Assembly (NCBI RefSeq): GCF_021390475.1
Contig: NZ_JAJUWS010000006.1
Location: forward strand, 124,001-188,000
Length of the DNA: 64,000 nucleotides
Source of the DNA: Streptomyces sp. ST2-7A
Lineage (GTDB): Bacteria > Actinomycetota > Actinomycetes > Streptomycetales > Streptomycetaceae
Direction of reading: 5' to 3'
The translations under genes and the position numbers were made by a program. Shown in pieces: positions 1-12,955 of this stretch; position 1 is the stretch's first letter, and each line of letters begins with the position of its first letter. The notes beneath the pieces are model-generated. The model saw only the letters and a program-made list of their open reading frames with translations. It was not told the DNA's origin and made no database searches.

Positions 1-17
1 ATCGGATGTCGGTGCGC

Positions 18-1193
18 TTAGGCACGCTGGGCCTCCATCAGAGAAACGAAGCGGTCGAAGAGGTGGGCGGCGTCGTGCGGACCGGCCGCCGCCTCGGGGT
101 GGTACTGGACGCTGAAGGCCGGGCGGTCGAGCAGCCGCAGCCCTTCCACCACGTCGTCGTTCAGGCAGATGTGGGAGACCTCGGCCCGGCCGAAGGGGGT
201 GTCGGAGGGCTTGTCGAGGGGGGCGTCGACGGCGAAGCCGTGGTTGTGGGCGGTGACCTCCACCTTCCCCGTCGTACGGTCCTGCACCGGCTGGTTGATG
301 CCCCGGTGCCCGTACTTCAGCTTGTAGGTCCCGAAACCCAGCGCGCGGCCCAGGATCTGGTTGCCGAAGCAGATCCCGAAGAGCGGGATGCGGCGCTCCA
401 GTACCGCCCGCATCAGCTCCACCGGGTGGTCGGCGGCGGCCGGGTCGCCCGGGCCGTTGGAGAAGAACACGCCGTCCGGGCCGCCCGGCGCCACCGCCAG
501 CAGTTGCTCCACCGAGGTGGTGGCCGGCAGCACGTGCACCTCGATGCCGCGCTCGGCCATCCGGCGGGGGGTCATGCCCTTGATGCCGAGGTCCACCGCG
601 GCCACGGTGAACCGCTTCTCGCCGATGGCGGGTACCACGTAGGGCTCGGTGCAGGCCACCTCGGCGGAGAGGTCGGCGCCCTTCATCCGCGGGATCGCCC
701 GCACCCGGTCGGCCAGTCGTTCCGGGTCGGCACCCTCCAGGGCGGGCCCCGAGAAGATGCCCACCCGCATGGCCCCGCGCTCGCGCAGGTGACGGGTGAG
801 TGCCCGGGTGTCCACGCCGCTGATACCGACCACGTCCTGCGCGGTCAGTTCCTCGTCCAGGGAGCGGCGGGAGCGCCAGTTGGAGGAGCGGCGGGCGGGG
901 TCGCGGACCACGAAGCCGGAGACCCAGATCCGGCCCGACTCCGGGTCCTCGTCGTTCACGCCGGTGTTGCCGATGTGGGGGGCGGTCATCACCACCACCT
1001 GCCGGTGGTAGGAGGGGTCGGTCAGCGTCTCCTGGTAGCCGGTCATGCCGGTGGAGAAGACCGCCTCGCCGAAGGTCTCGCCGACGGCACCCCAGGCGCG
1101 TCCGCGGAAGACGCGGCCGTCCTCCAGGACCAGCAGGGCCGGTCCGGACGCGGTGGTGGGGCTCTTTGTCGTGGAGGGGGCGGAGGTCGTCAT
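18..1193 (-). CDS. carA: Carbamoyl-phosphate synthase, small (glutaminase) subunit
   Basis: Supplies ammonia from glutamine to the CarB synthase for carbamoyl phosphate, used in pyrimidine and arginine synthesis in the cytoplasm. The 391-residue length is normal. The N-terminal CPSase small domain is followed by a class I amidotransferase domain with the nucleophile in [10 protein letters not shown] and the His-Glu pair in QYHPEAA. The ATG overlaps the stop of the upstream PH-like gene as ATGA, so it is probably translationally coupled as the distal part of the pyrR-pyrB-pyrC operon. It ends with TAA; carB should follow just beyond the left edge, since no start codon is visible in the remaining 17 bases. 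Identification is secure. Confidence 0.97.
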   Translation of the reverse strand: MTTSAPSTTKSPTTASGPALLVLEDGRVFRGRAWGAVGETFGEAVFSTGMTGYQETLTDPSYHRQVVVMTAPHIGNTGVNDEDPESGRIWVSGFVVRDPARRSSNWRSRRSLDEELTAQDVVGISGVDTRALTRHLRERGAMRVGIFSGPALEGADPERLADRVRAIPRMKGADLSAEVACTEPYVVPAIGEKRFTVAAVDLGIKGMTPRRMAERGIEVHVLPATTSVEQLLAVAPGGPDGVFFSNGPGDPAAADHPVELMRAVLERRIPLFGICFGNQILGRALGFGTYKLKYGHRGINQPVQDRTTGKVEVTAHNHGFAVDAPLDKPSDTPFGRAEVSHICLNDDVVEGLRLLDRPAFSVQYHPEAAAGPHDAAHLFDRFVSLMEAQRA

Positions 1194-1918
1194 CGTGCGC
1201 CTTCCTGGTCGTGCGGGCCGGTGGTGCCGGCGGGGGATTCGGAAGCGTCATCGGTACCGGGACTCGCCGCGGTGGCGGGGGACGGGGCGGGGACGGGGAC
1301 CGGGGCCCCCGCGGGGGTCCGCGTCCCCTCGGCGGCCTCGGCGGCCGCGCGGTGGACCGCCTCCAACCACTCCCGGTGCTCCTCGGCGCGGTCGGAACGG
1401 AATCCGGAGTCCAGGACCCGCTCCCCGTGGCGCCAGGTGAGCACCAGCAGGCCGCCGTCGGTGAGCACCTTCCCGGCGATGCCCCGGTCCAGCCGGGCCC
1501 CGATCAGGCGGTCGGCGGGGACGAAGAAGTCCCGCGCGCCGGGGCGCACCACGCGCACCCCGTGATCGGTGAGGGTCAGCTCGGCCGTGCTGCGGGTGCC
1601 CAGCCCCCGGGTGACGATGCGGTCCAGCCACTGCTCGGTGGTGGTGGAGCCGAAATAGCGGCCCCGCAGCACCAGGCGGGCCGGTGCGTCCGGGGCCGGG
1701 TCGACGGGCAGCTCCGGCAGGTCGGAGTGGAAGGATCCCCGGCGGGCCCAGCCCCGGCCCATCAGCCAGTAGAGCAGGACCACGACCAGCAGCATCCCGA
1801 TGGTCCAGGAGATGTATCCCGGCCAGTGGATCTCGGGGCGCTCCACTGCGAGCGCGACCACCGACGTGTCGGGCGCGGCGGGCGTGTCGGGCGCGGCGGG
1901 TGCGGAGAGGGTGATCAC
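1190..1918 (-). CDS. PH-like membrane-anchored protein inside the pyr operon
   Basis: A 242-residue protein of unknown biochemical role. It has an Ala/Pro/Thr/Asp-rich start with a short AAPDT repeat, one hydrophobic segment at about residues 38-54 ([14 protein letters not shown]), then a cytoplasmic region resembling the bacterial PH-like domain annotated in Streptomyces at this locus, and an acidic Pro-rich tail. The GTG start overlaps the pyrC stop as GTGA, and its own stop overlaps the carA start as ATGA, so it is embedded in the pyrimidine operon. The GTG is chosen because it gives this coupling and because the frame upstream reads across pyrC. That the gene is real is well supported by position; the function is not known to me. 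Confidence 0.85.
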   Translation of the reverse strand: MITLSAPAAPDTPAAPDTSVVALAVERPEIHWPGYISWTIGMLLVVVLLYWLMGRGWARRGSFHSDLPELPVDPAPDAPARLVLRGRYFGSTTTEQWLDRIVTRGLGTRSTAELTLTDHGVRVVRPGARDFFVPADRLIGARLDRGIAGKVLTDGGLLVLTWRHGERVLDSGFRSDRAEEHREWLEAVHRAAAEAAEGTRTPAGAPVPVPAPSPATAASPGTDDASESPAGTTGPHDQEGAR

Positions 1919-3216
1919 GCGGGCTCCCCCTCCACGACGGTGGCCCGACCGCGCAGGAAGGTGTACCGGACCCGGCCCGGCAGTTCCAGCCCTCGATACG
2001 GGGTGTTGCGGCTGCGCGAGGCGAAGGACCCGGGATCCACCACCGCCCGGTGGGTGGGGTCGAAGAGAACCAGGTTGGCGGGTTCTCCGGGGGCGACGGG
2101 CCGGCCGTGACCGGACAGCCGACCGATCTCCGCGGGACGGTGGGACATCCGTTCCGCGACCCCGGCCCAGTCCAGCAGGCCGGTGTCCACCATGGTGTGC
2201 TGAACCACCGACAGCGCGGTCTCCAGGCCCACCATGCCCATGGCCGCGGCGGGCCACTCGCAGTCCTTGTCCTCGTGCGGGTGGGGGGCGTGGTCGGTGG
2301 CCACGCAGTCGATGGTGCCGTCGGCCAGCGCCTCGCGCAGCGCGCGCACGTCCCGCTCGGTGCGCAGCGGCGGGTTGACCTTGTAGACCGGGTCGTAGGA
2401 GCGCACCAGTTCCTCGGTGAGCAGCAGGTGGTGCGGGGTCACCTCGGCGGTGACCCGCCATCCCTTGGACTTGGCCCAGCGCACGATCTCCACCGAACCG
2501 GCGGTGGACAGGTGGCAGATGTGCACCCGGGAGTCGACGTGCGCGGCGAGCAGCACGTCGCGGGCGATGATCGACTCCTCCGCGACGGCGGGCCAGCCGC
2601 CCAGGCCCAGCTCGGCGGAGACGGTCCCCTCGTTCATCTGGGCGCCCTCGGTGAGCCGCGGCTCCTGGGCGTGCTGGGCGATCACCCCGTCGAAGGCCTT
2701 CACGTACTCCAGCGCCCGCCGCATGATCACGGCGTCGTCCACGCACCTGCCGTCGTCGGAGAAGACCCGGACGCCGGCGGCTGACTCGTGCATCGCGCCC
2801 AGTTCGGCGAGCTGCTTGCCCTCCAGCCCCACGGTGACCGCGCCGATCGGCTGGACGTCGCAGTAGCCCGAGGAACGGCCCAGCCGCCACACCTGCTCCA
2901 CCACGCCGGCGGTGTCGGCGACGGGGAAGGTGTTGGCCATCGCGTGGACGGCGGTGAAGCCGCCCCGGGCGGCCGCCCGGGTGCCGGTCAGGACGGTCTC
3001 GGAGTCCTCGCGGCCGGGTTCGCGAAGGTGGGTGTGGAGGTCGACGAGGCCGGGCAGCAGCACCGCGCCCTTCGCCTCGACGATCTCGGCGTCGGCGGTG
3101 TCCGGGCCGGCGAGGTCGGCCCCGACGGCGGCGATCGTCCCGTCCGTCAGGAGGACGTCGACGGGATCGGCGCCGAGTGGGCGGGCGCCGCGGATCAGGG
3201 TCTTGCCGGTGGTCAC
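1915..3216 (-). CDS. pyrC: Dihydroorotase
   Basis: Cyclises carbamoyl aspartate to dihydroorotate, step 3 of pyrimidine synthesis. At 433 residues it is the long class I type. The metal-binding signature [10 protein letters not shown] lies at about residue 57-66 and the second signature CVATDHAPH near residue 300, typical of zinc amidohydrolases. The GTG start ([10 protein letters not shown]) overlaps the pyrB stop as GTGA, and the stop overlaps the next start in the same way. The open frame continues upstream into pyrB without a plausible start, which supports the chosen start. Part of the pyrR-pyrB-pyrC-PH-carA transcription unit. Confidence 0.96.
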   Translation of the reverse strand: MTTGKTLIRGARPLGADPVDVLLTDGTIAAVGADLAGPDTADAEIVEAKGAVLLPGLVDLHTHLREPGREDSETVLTGTRAAARGGFTAVHAMANTFPVADTAGVVEQVWRLGRSSGYCDVQPIGAVTVGLEGKQLAELGAMHESAAGVRVFSDDGRCVDDAVIMRRALEYVKAFDGVIAQHAQEPRLTEGAQMNEGTVSAELGLGGWPAVAEESIIARDVLLAAHVDSRVHICHLSTAGSVEIVRWAKSKGWRVTAEVTPHHLLLTEELVRSYDPVYKVNPPLRTERDVRALREALADGTIDCVATDHAPHPHEDKDCEWPAAAMGMVGLETALSVVQHTMVDTGLLDWAGVAERMSHRPAEIGRLSGHGRPVAPGEPANLVLFDPTHRAVVDPGSFASRSRNTPYRGLELPGRVRYTFLRGRATVVEGEPA

Positions 3217-4241
3217 TGGTTCTCCTCGGGAAGGACGGGGGCGGTGGCAACGATGGGGGTTCCCCCGGTGGCGCCGGCGGCGGGCGCGTCGTCGCGAGTC
3301 GCGCCGCCCAGCAGCAGGTAGAGGACGGCCATCCGGATGCTGACGCCGTTGGTGACCTGTTCCACCGCGGTGCACCGGGGGGAGTCCGCGACCTCGGCGG
3401 TGATCTCCATGCCCCGGTTCATCGGCCCGGGGTGCATGACGACGGCGTGCTCCGGCATCCGGGCCATCCGGTCGCCGTGCAGACCGTAGCGGCGGGCGTA
3501 CTCGCGCTCGGTGGGGAAGAACGCGGCGTTCATCCGCTCCCGCTGGACGCGCAGCATCATCACCGCGTCGCTCTTGGGCAGGACCGCGTCCAGGTCGTAG
3601 GAGACGGCGCAGGGCCATGCCTCGACCCCGACGGGGATGAGGGTGGGCGGTGCCACCAGGGTGACCTCGGCGCCCAGCGTGTGCAGCAGGCGCACCCCGG
3701 ACCGGGCTACCCGGCTGTGCAGGATGTCACCGACGATGGTGACCCGGCGGCCGGCCAGGTCGGCGCCCGCCCCCCGGGTGCCGGTGCCCACCAGGCGGCG
3801 GCGCAGGGTGAAGGCGTCCAACAGCGCCTGGGTGGGGTGCTCGTGGGTGCCGTCCCCGGCGTTGACCACGCTGCCGCCCAACCAATCGGAACGGGCCAGG
3901 CGGTGCGGGGCCCCCGAGGCGTGGTGCCGGATGACCACCGCGTCGGCGCCCATCGCCTGGAGGGTGAGCGCGGTGTCCTTGAGCGACTCCCCCTTGGAGA
4001 CCGAGGATCCCTTGGCGGAGAAGTTGATCACGTCGGCCGACAGCCGCTTGGCGGCGGCCTCGAAGGAGATGCGGGTCCGGGTGGAGTCCTCGAAGAAGAG
4101 GTTGACCACCGTCCGGCCGCGCAGGGTGGGCAACTTCTTGACGGGGCGGTCGGCGAGCCGGGCGAGTTCCTCGGCGGTGTCCAGGATCAGGACCGCGTCG
4201 TCGCGCGAGAGGTCGGCGGCCGAGACGAGATGGCGTTTCAT
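3213..4241 (-). CDS. pyrB: Aspartate carbamoyltransferase catalytic subunit
   Basis: Condenses carbamoyl phosphate with aspartate, the committed step of pyrimidine synthesis. It is 342 residues, slightly longer than the usual 305-315 because of an Ala/Pro-rich C-terminal tail. The carbamoyl-phosphate site [10 protein letters not shown], the loop [10 protein letters not shown] and the [10 protein letters not shown] signature are intact. No pyrI regulatory-subunit gene is nearby, as expected for actinobacteria. About 120 bp separate it from the pyrR stop, and the downstream pyrC start overlaps its stop. Confidence 0.97.
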   Translation of the reverse strand: MKRHLVSAADLSRDDAVLILDTAEELARLADRPVKKLPTLRGRTVVNLFFEDSTRTRISFEAAAKRLSADVINFSAKGSSVSKGESLKDTALTLQAMGADAVVIRHHASGAPHRLARSDWLGGSVVNAGDGTHEHPTQALLDAFTLRRRLVGTGTRGAGADLAGRRVTIVGDILHSRVARSGVRLLHTLGAEVTLVAPPTLIPVGVEAWPCAVSYDLDAVLPKSDAVMMLRVQRERMNAAFFPTEREYARRYGLHGDRMARMPEHAVVMHPGPMNRGMEITAEVADSPRCTAVEQVTNGVSIRMAVLYLLLGGATRDDAPAAGATGGTPIVATAPVLPEENQ

Positions 4242-4362
4242 CGCTTGCCTTCCGGGTCAGGCAGGTGGATCGGGTGGGCCGCGGGTGACGGCCGCGGGAC
4301 GGGCCGGAGCGCCCGGTGGTGACCGGGACGCGCCGGGGCGCGGTGTCGCGCGTTCCCGCGGG

Positions 4363-5040
<678 letters not shown>

Positions 5041-5201
5041 CTTTAAAGGACGTCTGGCCGACCGGTGATCGGAAACCGAACGTTCACGCAACACTCACGA
5101 GTGAGACGTTCAGCTGTACGATCCCGGTCCGCCCCGAGCATAGCAGGAAGGGTGGGGGCGCCCGCATCATCGCAGGTCGGGGGCGTTCGACGGCGCCCCG
5201 C

Positions 5202-5230
5202 TTGACGGCGGTTATCACGCTGCGTAATCT
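5202..5230 (+). promoter_or_regulatory. bldD promoter
   Basis: TTGACG and TAATCT are separated by 17 bp, a good SigA/HrdB-type promoter, with a predicted start about 30 bp upstream of the bldD ATG. Both BldD boxes overlap or abut its -10 region, consistent with autorepression. Confidence 0.7.
5215..5227 (+). promoter_or_regulatory. BldD box 1
   Basis: TCACGCTGCGTAA fits the published BldD consensus TNACNCWGNGTNA at every defined position. It covers the spacer and the first bases of the -10 element of the bldD promoter. Confidence 0.75.
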
Positions 5231-5242
5231 CACACTGAGTTA
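5230..5242 (+). promoter_or_regulatory. BldD box 2
   Basis: TCACACTGAGTTA also fits TNACNCWGNGTNA perfectly. It starts 15 bp after box 1 and covers the predicted transcription start, so the two boxes form a tandem operator. Confidence 0.75.
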
Positions 5243-5266
5243 CCACTACGCCGTCCGGGGAGTCCC

Positions 5267-5767
5267 ATGTCGAGTGAATACGCCAAACAGCTCGGAGCCA
5301 AGCTCCGAGCGATCCGCACCCAGCAGGGCCTGTCCCTGCACGGAGTGGAGGAGAAGTCCCAGGGCCGTTGGAAAGCGGTCGTGGTCGGCTCCTACGAGCG
5401 CGGCGACCGTGCCGTCACCGTGCAGCGCCTGGCCGAACTGGCCGATTTCTACGGGGTCCCGGTCCAGGAGCTGCTGCCGGGCACGACGCCGGCCGGCGCC
5501 GCCGAGCCGCCGCCGAAGCTGGTCCTGGACCTGGAGCGGCTGACCCAGCTCCCGGCCGACAAGGGCGGCCCGCTGCAGCGCTACGCGGCGACGATCCAGA
5601 GCCAGCGCGGCGACTACAACGGCAAGGTCCTCTCGATCCGCCAGGACGACCTGCGGACCCTGGCCGTCATCTACGACCTCTCGCCCTCGGTGCTGACCGA
5701 GCAGCTGATCGGCTGGGGCGTGCTGGACGCGGACGCGCGGCGTGCCGTGCAGGCCGAGGAGAGCTGA
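5267..5767 (+). CDS. bldD: Developmental transcription factor BldD
   Basis: Master repressor of the Streptomyces sporulation programme; its dimer is assembled by cyclic di-GMP. The 166-residue protein has an N-terminal XRE-type helix-turn-helix (about residues 7-62, KLRAIRTQQGLSLHGVEEKS) and a C-terminal domain with the RQDD motif (IRQDDLRTL, about residues 126-134) that forms part of the known c-di-GMP signature. The ATG follows a GGGGAG ribosome site. Two perfect BldD boxes sit on its promoter. It is divergent from pyrR and convergent with nusB. Confidence 0.97.
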   Translation: MSSEYAKQLGAKLRAIRTQQGLSLHGVEEKSQGRWKAVVVGSYERGDRAVTVQRLAELADFYGVPVQELLPGTTPAGAAEPPPKLVLDLERLTQLPADKGGPLQRYAATIQSQRGDYNGKVLSIRQDDLRTLAVIYDLSPSVLTEQLIGWGVLDADARRAVQAEES

Positions 5768-5999
5768 GCGGTTCCCGGGTGAACCCGACCCGTTCCGGGA
5801 ACCGGGGGCGGTCACGGCCGTGACGGGTCACCGCGCCCGGGCCGGGATCGGTCGGCCCCGGGTCACCGTTCCCCTTCACGACCCTCCACCGCGGTCCGTC
5901 GTCCGCGTCCGGTCCCCGCGCCGGGGATCCCTCCCCGGAAAAGGCGGGGAACACCTCCGGTACCGGTGACGGGCCCGACGGCCGACCCCGGACGGCGAA

Positions 6000-6041
6000 G
6001 GGCCCCGACGGACACCGGATGTCCGGTGTTCGTCGGGGCCC
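6000..6041. terminator. Bidirectional terminator between bldD and nusB
   Basis: A near-perfect inverted repeat with arms of about 19 bp (GGGCCCCGACG pairing with CGTCGGGGCCC, continued by ACACCGG/CCGGTGT) and one G-T position. It lies 22 bp beyond the nusB stop and serves both convergent genes. The rest of the 296-bp gap shows no gene. Confidence 0.8.
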
Positions 6042-6063
6042 TCGTCACCCGGGTGGGCGGGGC

Positions 6064-6489
6064 TCAGCGGGAGAGGCCCGGCTTGAGTTCCTTGATCTTG
6101 CCGAGCAGTCCGTTGACGAAGCCCGGGGAGTCGTCGGTGGAGAACTCCCGGGCCAGGCGCACCGCCTCGTCCAGAACCACCGCGTCCGGGGTCTCGTCCT
6201 CCCAGATCAGCTCGTAGGCGCTCATCCGCAGCAGGCTGCGGTCCACCACCGGCATCCGGTCCAGGGGCCAGCCCACCGCGTGACGGGCGATCAACCCGTC
6301 GATGGTGCCGGCGTGTTCGGCGTACCCCTCGACCAACCGCATGGTGTACTCCGAGACCGGCGGCTGCCGGGTGTCGCTGTGCGAGTGCCGGATCCAGTCG
6401 GCGAGCACCGTGGTGGGCCGCACGTCCCGCTGATCGGCCTCGAAGAGGATCTGGAGGGCGCGCTTGCGGGCGGTGTTGCGTGCCGCCAC
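6064..6489 (-). CDS. nusB: Transcription antitermination protein NusB
   Basis: Binds boxA RNA with NusE (S10) and acts in antitermination of rRNA transcription. The 141-residue all-helical protein starts with MAARNTARKRALQILFEAD, typical of the arginine-rich boxA-binding N terminus. The GTG start lies one base beyond the efp stop, so it is translated in series with efp. Length and sequence are normal. Confidence 0.96.
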   Translation of the reverse strand: MAARNTARKRALQILFEADQRDVRPTTVLADWIRHSHSDTRQPPVSEYTMRLVEGYAEHAGTIDGLIARHAVGWPLDRMPVVDRSLLRMSAYELIWEDETPDAVVLDEAVRLAREFSTDDSPGFVNGLLGKIKELKPGLSR

Positions 6490-6490
6490 G

Positions 6491-7057
6491 TCAGCTGCTC
6501 ACGCGGCCGAGGTACTCCCCGGAGCGGGTGTCCACCTTGATCTTCTCACCGGTGGTGATGAACAGCGGGACACCGATCTCGTAACCGGTCTCCAGGCGGG
6601 CCGGCTTGGTCCCACCGGTGGACCGGTCGCCCTGCACACCCGGCTCGGTGTACTCGATGGTCAACTCGACCGCCGCGGGCAGCTCGATGAAGAGCGGGTT
6701 CTCCTCGTAAATCGCCACCGTGCAGTCCTGGCCCTCGAGGAGGTAGTTGGCCACGGTGCCCACGGTCTCGGGGTTGATGTACAGCTGGTCGTAGGTCTCC
6801 ATGTCCATGAAGACGAAGTCCGAGCCGTCCTTGTAGGAGAACTGCATGCCCCGCCGGTCGACGGTGGCGGTGTCCACCTTGGTCCCGGCATTGAAGGTCT
6901 TGTCCACCACCTTGCCGGAAAGCACGTTCTTCAGCTTGGTGCGGACGAAGGCGCCGCCCTTGCCTGGCTTGACGTGCTGGAACTCGACTACGGACCACAG
7001 CTGGCCCCCGTCGAGCTTGAGCACCATGCCGTTCTTGAGGTCGTTCGTGGTGGCCAC
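6491..7057 (-). CDS. efp: Translation elongation factor P
   Basis: Relieves ribosome stalling at polyproline stretches by binding between the P and E sites. The 188 residues form the KOW-like domain and two OB domains. The tip loop reads KPGKGGAF (about residues 30-37) with an unmodified-type lysine and flanking PG, the actinobacterial form; no EpmA-type modification gene is in the window. It lies between an Xaa-Pro peptidase-fold gene and nusB. An aroQ-peptidase-efp neighbourhood is also known in Bacillus subtilis. Confidence 0.97.
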   Translation of the reverse strand: MATTNDLKNGMVLKLDGGQLWSVVEFQHVKPGKGGAFVRTKLKNVLSGKVVDKTFNAGTKVDTATVDRRGMQFSYKDGSDFVFMDMETYDQLYINPETVGTVANYLLEGQDCTVAIYEENPLFIELPAAVELTIEYTEPGVQGDRSTGGTKPARLETGYEIGVPLFITTGEKIKVDTRSGEYLGRVSS

Positions 7058-7132
7058 GGTCGCGGAATCTCCTGAGACTGCTGCTTCGGATGAACCGAGG
7101 GCCGCACCCGCCCGTACGCCCCGGTTCGGGGA

Positions 7133-8275
7133 CTACAGGGCGAGGAGCTCCTTGGTCGTGATGGTGAGTAGCTCCGGTCCGCCGTCCGCCTCGGGGCGGA
7201 CGACGAGTGTGTCGTCGATCCGGACACCGCCCCGACCCGGGATATGCACCCCCGGCTCGACGGTGACCGGAACACAAGGGCCCAGTCTACCCATGGCCGC
7301 GGGGGAGAGCCGTGGGTCCTCCCCGATTTCCAGCCCCACGCCGTGACCGGTCGAGGTTCCCGGAGCCGGGCCGTGCCCCGCCGCCTCCAACACCGAACGG
7401 GCCGCCCGATCGACCTCGCGGCACTCGGCGCCCGGTCGCAGCGCCTCCCGTCCGGCGCGTTGGGCCGCGAAGACCAACTCGTGCAACTCGATCTGCCAGT
7501 CGTCCGGGCGACCGCCGATGACGAAGGTACGGGCGATCTGGCAACCGTAGCCCCGGTGACGGGCGCCCAGCCGCACGGTGAGGAAATCCCCCTCCTCCAC
7601 CCGCCGATCGGTGGGACGGTGGTCCGGTAGCCCGGAGTGCGGCCCGGTGCCGACGGAGGTGGGCAGGGCCGGGGCCTCGGCCCCGTGGTCGACCAGCCGC
7701 CGCTCCAACTCCAGCGCCAGGTGACGCTCGGTGCGACCGACCAGGATGGACTCCAGCAGTTCGCCCAGCGCCCGATCGGTGATCTCCGCCGCGGTCCGCA
7801 GGGCCTCCAGTTCCCCCTCGTCCTTCACCAACCGTCGGTGTTCCACCGCGCAGCCCAGATCCACCAGGGGCGGCCCGCCGAGGGCCGCGGCCAGCGCGCG
7901 GTGACGGGTGACCGTCAGATGGTGCTCCTCCACCGCCAGCGTCCCCGCGCCCCGGGCCCGGACCAGCCGGGCGATCTCGAGCAGCGGCTCGGGGTGGGTG
8001 ACGCGCGGCAACCCGGGGTCGGGGCCCGCGGGGGGCCCACCCGGCTGCCGCGCGGCGTCGGGGGCCGGGCCGGGCGGGAGGACGAGCAGATCCTCCCCCG
8101 CGTCCCCGGCGGGGCCCGGCGGCAGCAGCAGGGCGGCCCCGGCGGGGCGGAGACCGGTCAGATAATGGATGTTGGCCGGATGGGTGACCAGCACCGCGGT
8201 CCCGGACTCCGTCCCGGCCGCCGCCCGGATCCCGGCCCGTCGGCGGGCGTGTGCCTGTGGAGTGCCGCGTGACAT
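7133..8275 (-). CDS. Creatinase/Xaa-Pro aminopeptidase-family protein with degenerate metal site
   Basis: A 380-residue pita-bread-fold (M24) protein with a creatinase-like N-terminal domain, usually annotated as Xaa-Pro aminopeptidase or PepQ. The catalytic block reads LTVRLGARHRGYGCQIARTF. Aligned to E. coli PepP, the two metal-binding aspartates are replaced by Arg and Gln; the His of GHGVGLEI and the Glu of VEPG remain; the last Glu ligand is Asp (GVRIDD). A standard dinuclear metal centre therefore looks unlikely, although the fold is well preserved. The ATG start follows a long proline-rich gene in the same direction, and efp lies 75 bp downstream. It may be a non-catalytic or altered-specificity member. 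Confidence 0.88.
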   Translation of the reverse strand: MSRGTPQAHARRRAGIRAAAGTESGTAVLVTHPANIHYLTGLRPAGAALLLPPGPAGDAGEDLLVLPPGPAPDAARQPGGPPAGPDPGLPRVTHPEPLLEIARLVRARGAGTLAVEEHHLTVTRHRALAAALGGPPLVDLGCAVEHRRLVKDEGELEALRTAAEITDRALGELLESILVGRTERHLALELERRLVDHGAEAPALPTSVGTGPHSGLPDHRPTDRRVEEGDFLTVRLGARHRGYGCQIARTFVIGGRPDDWQIELHELVFAAQRAGREALRPGAECREVDRAARSVLEAAGHGPAPGTSTGHGVGLEIGEDPRLSPAAMGRLGPCVPVTVEPGVHIPGRGGVRIDDTLVVRPEADGGPELLTITTKELLAL

Positions 8276-8346
8276 GCGGCGAGCCTACGCAGCACGGGAG
8301 CCGACGGCTCCCCGGACGCGTCCGGGCGGGTTCCGGACCGGTTCCG

Positions 8347-8373
8347 GGGCCCGGGGCGGGCACCGCCGGGCCC
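8347..8373 (-). terminator. Hairpin after the P-loop kinase gene
   Basis: GGGCCCGG and CCGGGCCC form an 8-bp GC stem one base beyond the stop of the upstream kinase gene, separating it from the peptidase-like gene. Confidence 0.55.
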
Positions 8374-8374
8374 G

Positions 8375-9073
8375 TCACCAGGTCGGGGGGTGGGCCAGGG
8401 CCCCGGCCACCGCCTCGTCGATCATGCGTGCGGTGGTGGGGATGTCCAGCCGGGAGTTGTCGATGACGGGAAGCCCCGAACCGTACCAACCGGCCATGCG
8501 GCCGTGGATGACCGCCACCTCCTCGTCGGCCAGGCGCCGGGTGCCGCCGCGGGCCGCGTTGCGCTCCAGGACCGTCTCCAGGCCGGGCAACAGCACCACC
8601 GGTATGAGCCCGGGGCCCACGTGCCGCTTCCAGCCGCCCAGACCGACGGCGGGACGGTCGGGGAACACCGCGTCGTCGAGGATGCAGGAGATTCCGTTGG
8701 CGAGGAAGTTGCGAGCGGCGAAACCACAGGTGCGACGGGCCAGCCGGTACTGGGCCTCGGAGCGGTCGTCCCAGCCGGCCCGGGGGTCGGCGAAGCCCGA
8801 GCGCACCCATTCGCGCACGTCGTCCAGGCTGATGTGGGCGGTCGGGGCGGTGCGCCGGTCGGCCCAGTGCCGGGCCACAGTGGTCTTGCCCGCCCCGGCC
8901 GGGCCGATGAGCAGGACCGCGACGGCGGTACCGGCCGGACCCGGCGGGGCCGGGACCGGGGCGGGTACCGCCGGGGGCAGCGGCAAGTGACCGGTGACCG
9001 GGGGCTCGGCGGCCCGGGGGGCCGGGCCGGTCGGGGCGAAAGGGGGTCCCGGGACCCCTCCGGGGTGATGCAT
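8375..9073 (-). CDS. P-loop kinase/phosphotransferase-like ATPase, proline-rich head
   Basis: A 232-residue protein of unknown substrate. After about 60 residues of Pro/Ala-rich sequence comes a small AAA-type P-loop kinase domain: Walker A GPAGAGKTTVA near residue 70, an ISLDDVREW segment where zeta-toxin or chloramphenicol-phosphotransferase-like kinases hold their substrate-side Asp, and an LDDAVFPDRP segment as a possible Walker B. The ATG (MHHPGGVPG) is chosen because a GGAG site lies 9 nt upstream; the frame is open further upstream but only in low-complexity code. A proline-rich ATP-binding protein at this locus is common in Streptomyces. Confidence 0.8.
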   Translation of the reverse strand: MHHPGGVPGPPFAPTGPAPRAAEPPVTGHLPLPPAVPAPVPAPPGPAGTAVAVLLIGPAGAGKTTVARHWADRRTAPTAHISLDDVREWVRSGFADPRAGWDDRSEAQYRLARRTCGFAARNFLANGISCILDDAVFPDRPAVGLGGWKRHVGPGLIPVVLLPGLETVLERNAARGGTRRLADEEVAVIHGRMAGWYGSGLPVIDNSRLDIPTTARMIDEAVAGALAHPPTW

Positions 9074-9273
9074 CCGCTGTCGCTCCGTGGTGTCGCGTTC
9101 GGGACCGGCGGGCGATCCGGCCCCTCGGGTATCGGGATGGGTGGGGCGTGTCGGGACGACCGACGGGCAGGGCCCGGTCGGGTGCCGGCGGGCCGGCGCC
9201 GGGGGCCGCCGTCGACGCCCTCCCGGGAGGGACGTTCGGGGCACCCCCGGGGTTCCCGCTTCGTCCGGCCGAT

Positions 9274-9308
9274 CCGCCGGAACGGGGACCGGGCTCCCCG
9301 ACCGGCGG
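9274..9308 (-). terminator. Terminator of the aro operon
   Basis: Outer stem CCGCCGG/CCGGCGG and inner stem CGGGGA/TCCCCG stack across a small internal loop (13 bp in all). It lies 15 bp after the aroQ stop. Confidence 0.65.
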
Positions 9309-9322
9309 CCGATCCCCCGGCT

Positions 9323-12673
<3,351 letters not shown>

Positions 12674-12923
12674 CGGTGCTCCTCGATTGTCCTCGACGAT
12701 GCGATCGGCGCGGTCGGGACGGCCCCGCGGGCCCACGGGGGCCCGCGGCCGGGGTCTCTCGACGCGGCCGGCGGCCGGCGGGGGCGTCCGGCGCCCCTCC
12801 GGCGGCGTCGCCGATCCTCCCACGAATCGGGGGGGCGCCGCTCCCGGTCCAGGGTACGGACGCGGTCACGGGCGGGGACGCTCCCGGTCCACCGGAGCCC
12901 GGGCTCCGCCATCGGTCCAGGCG

Positions 12924-12955
12924 GTCCGGGCCCGGGGGCGGCGTCAGGCCCGGAC
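12924..12955 (-). terminator. Terminator at the end of aroE
   Basis: GTCCGGGCC and GGCCCGGAC form a perfect 9-bp stem that spans the aroE stop codon; the loop is 14 nt. It ends the mltG-aroE unit before aroC. Confidence 0.6.

Noticed and set aside
6..1565. Plus-strand frame over carA
   Set aside because: carA is complete and conserved on the minus strand; the plus-strand product has no recognisable domain.
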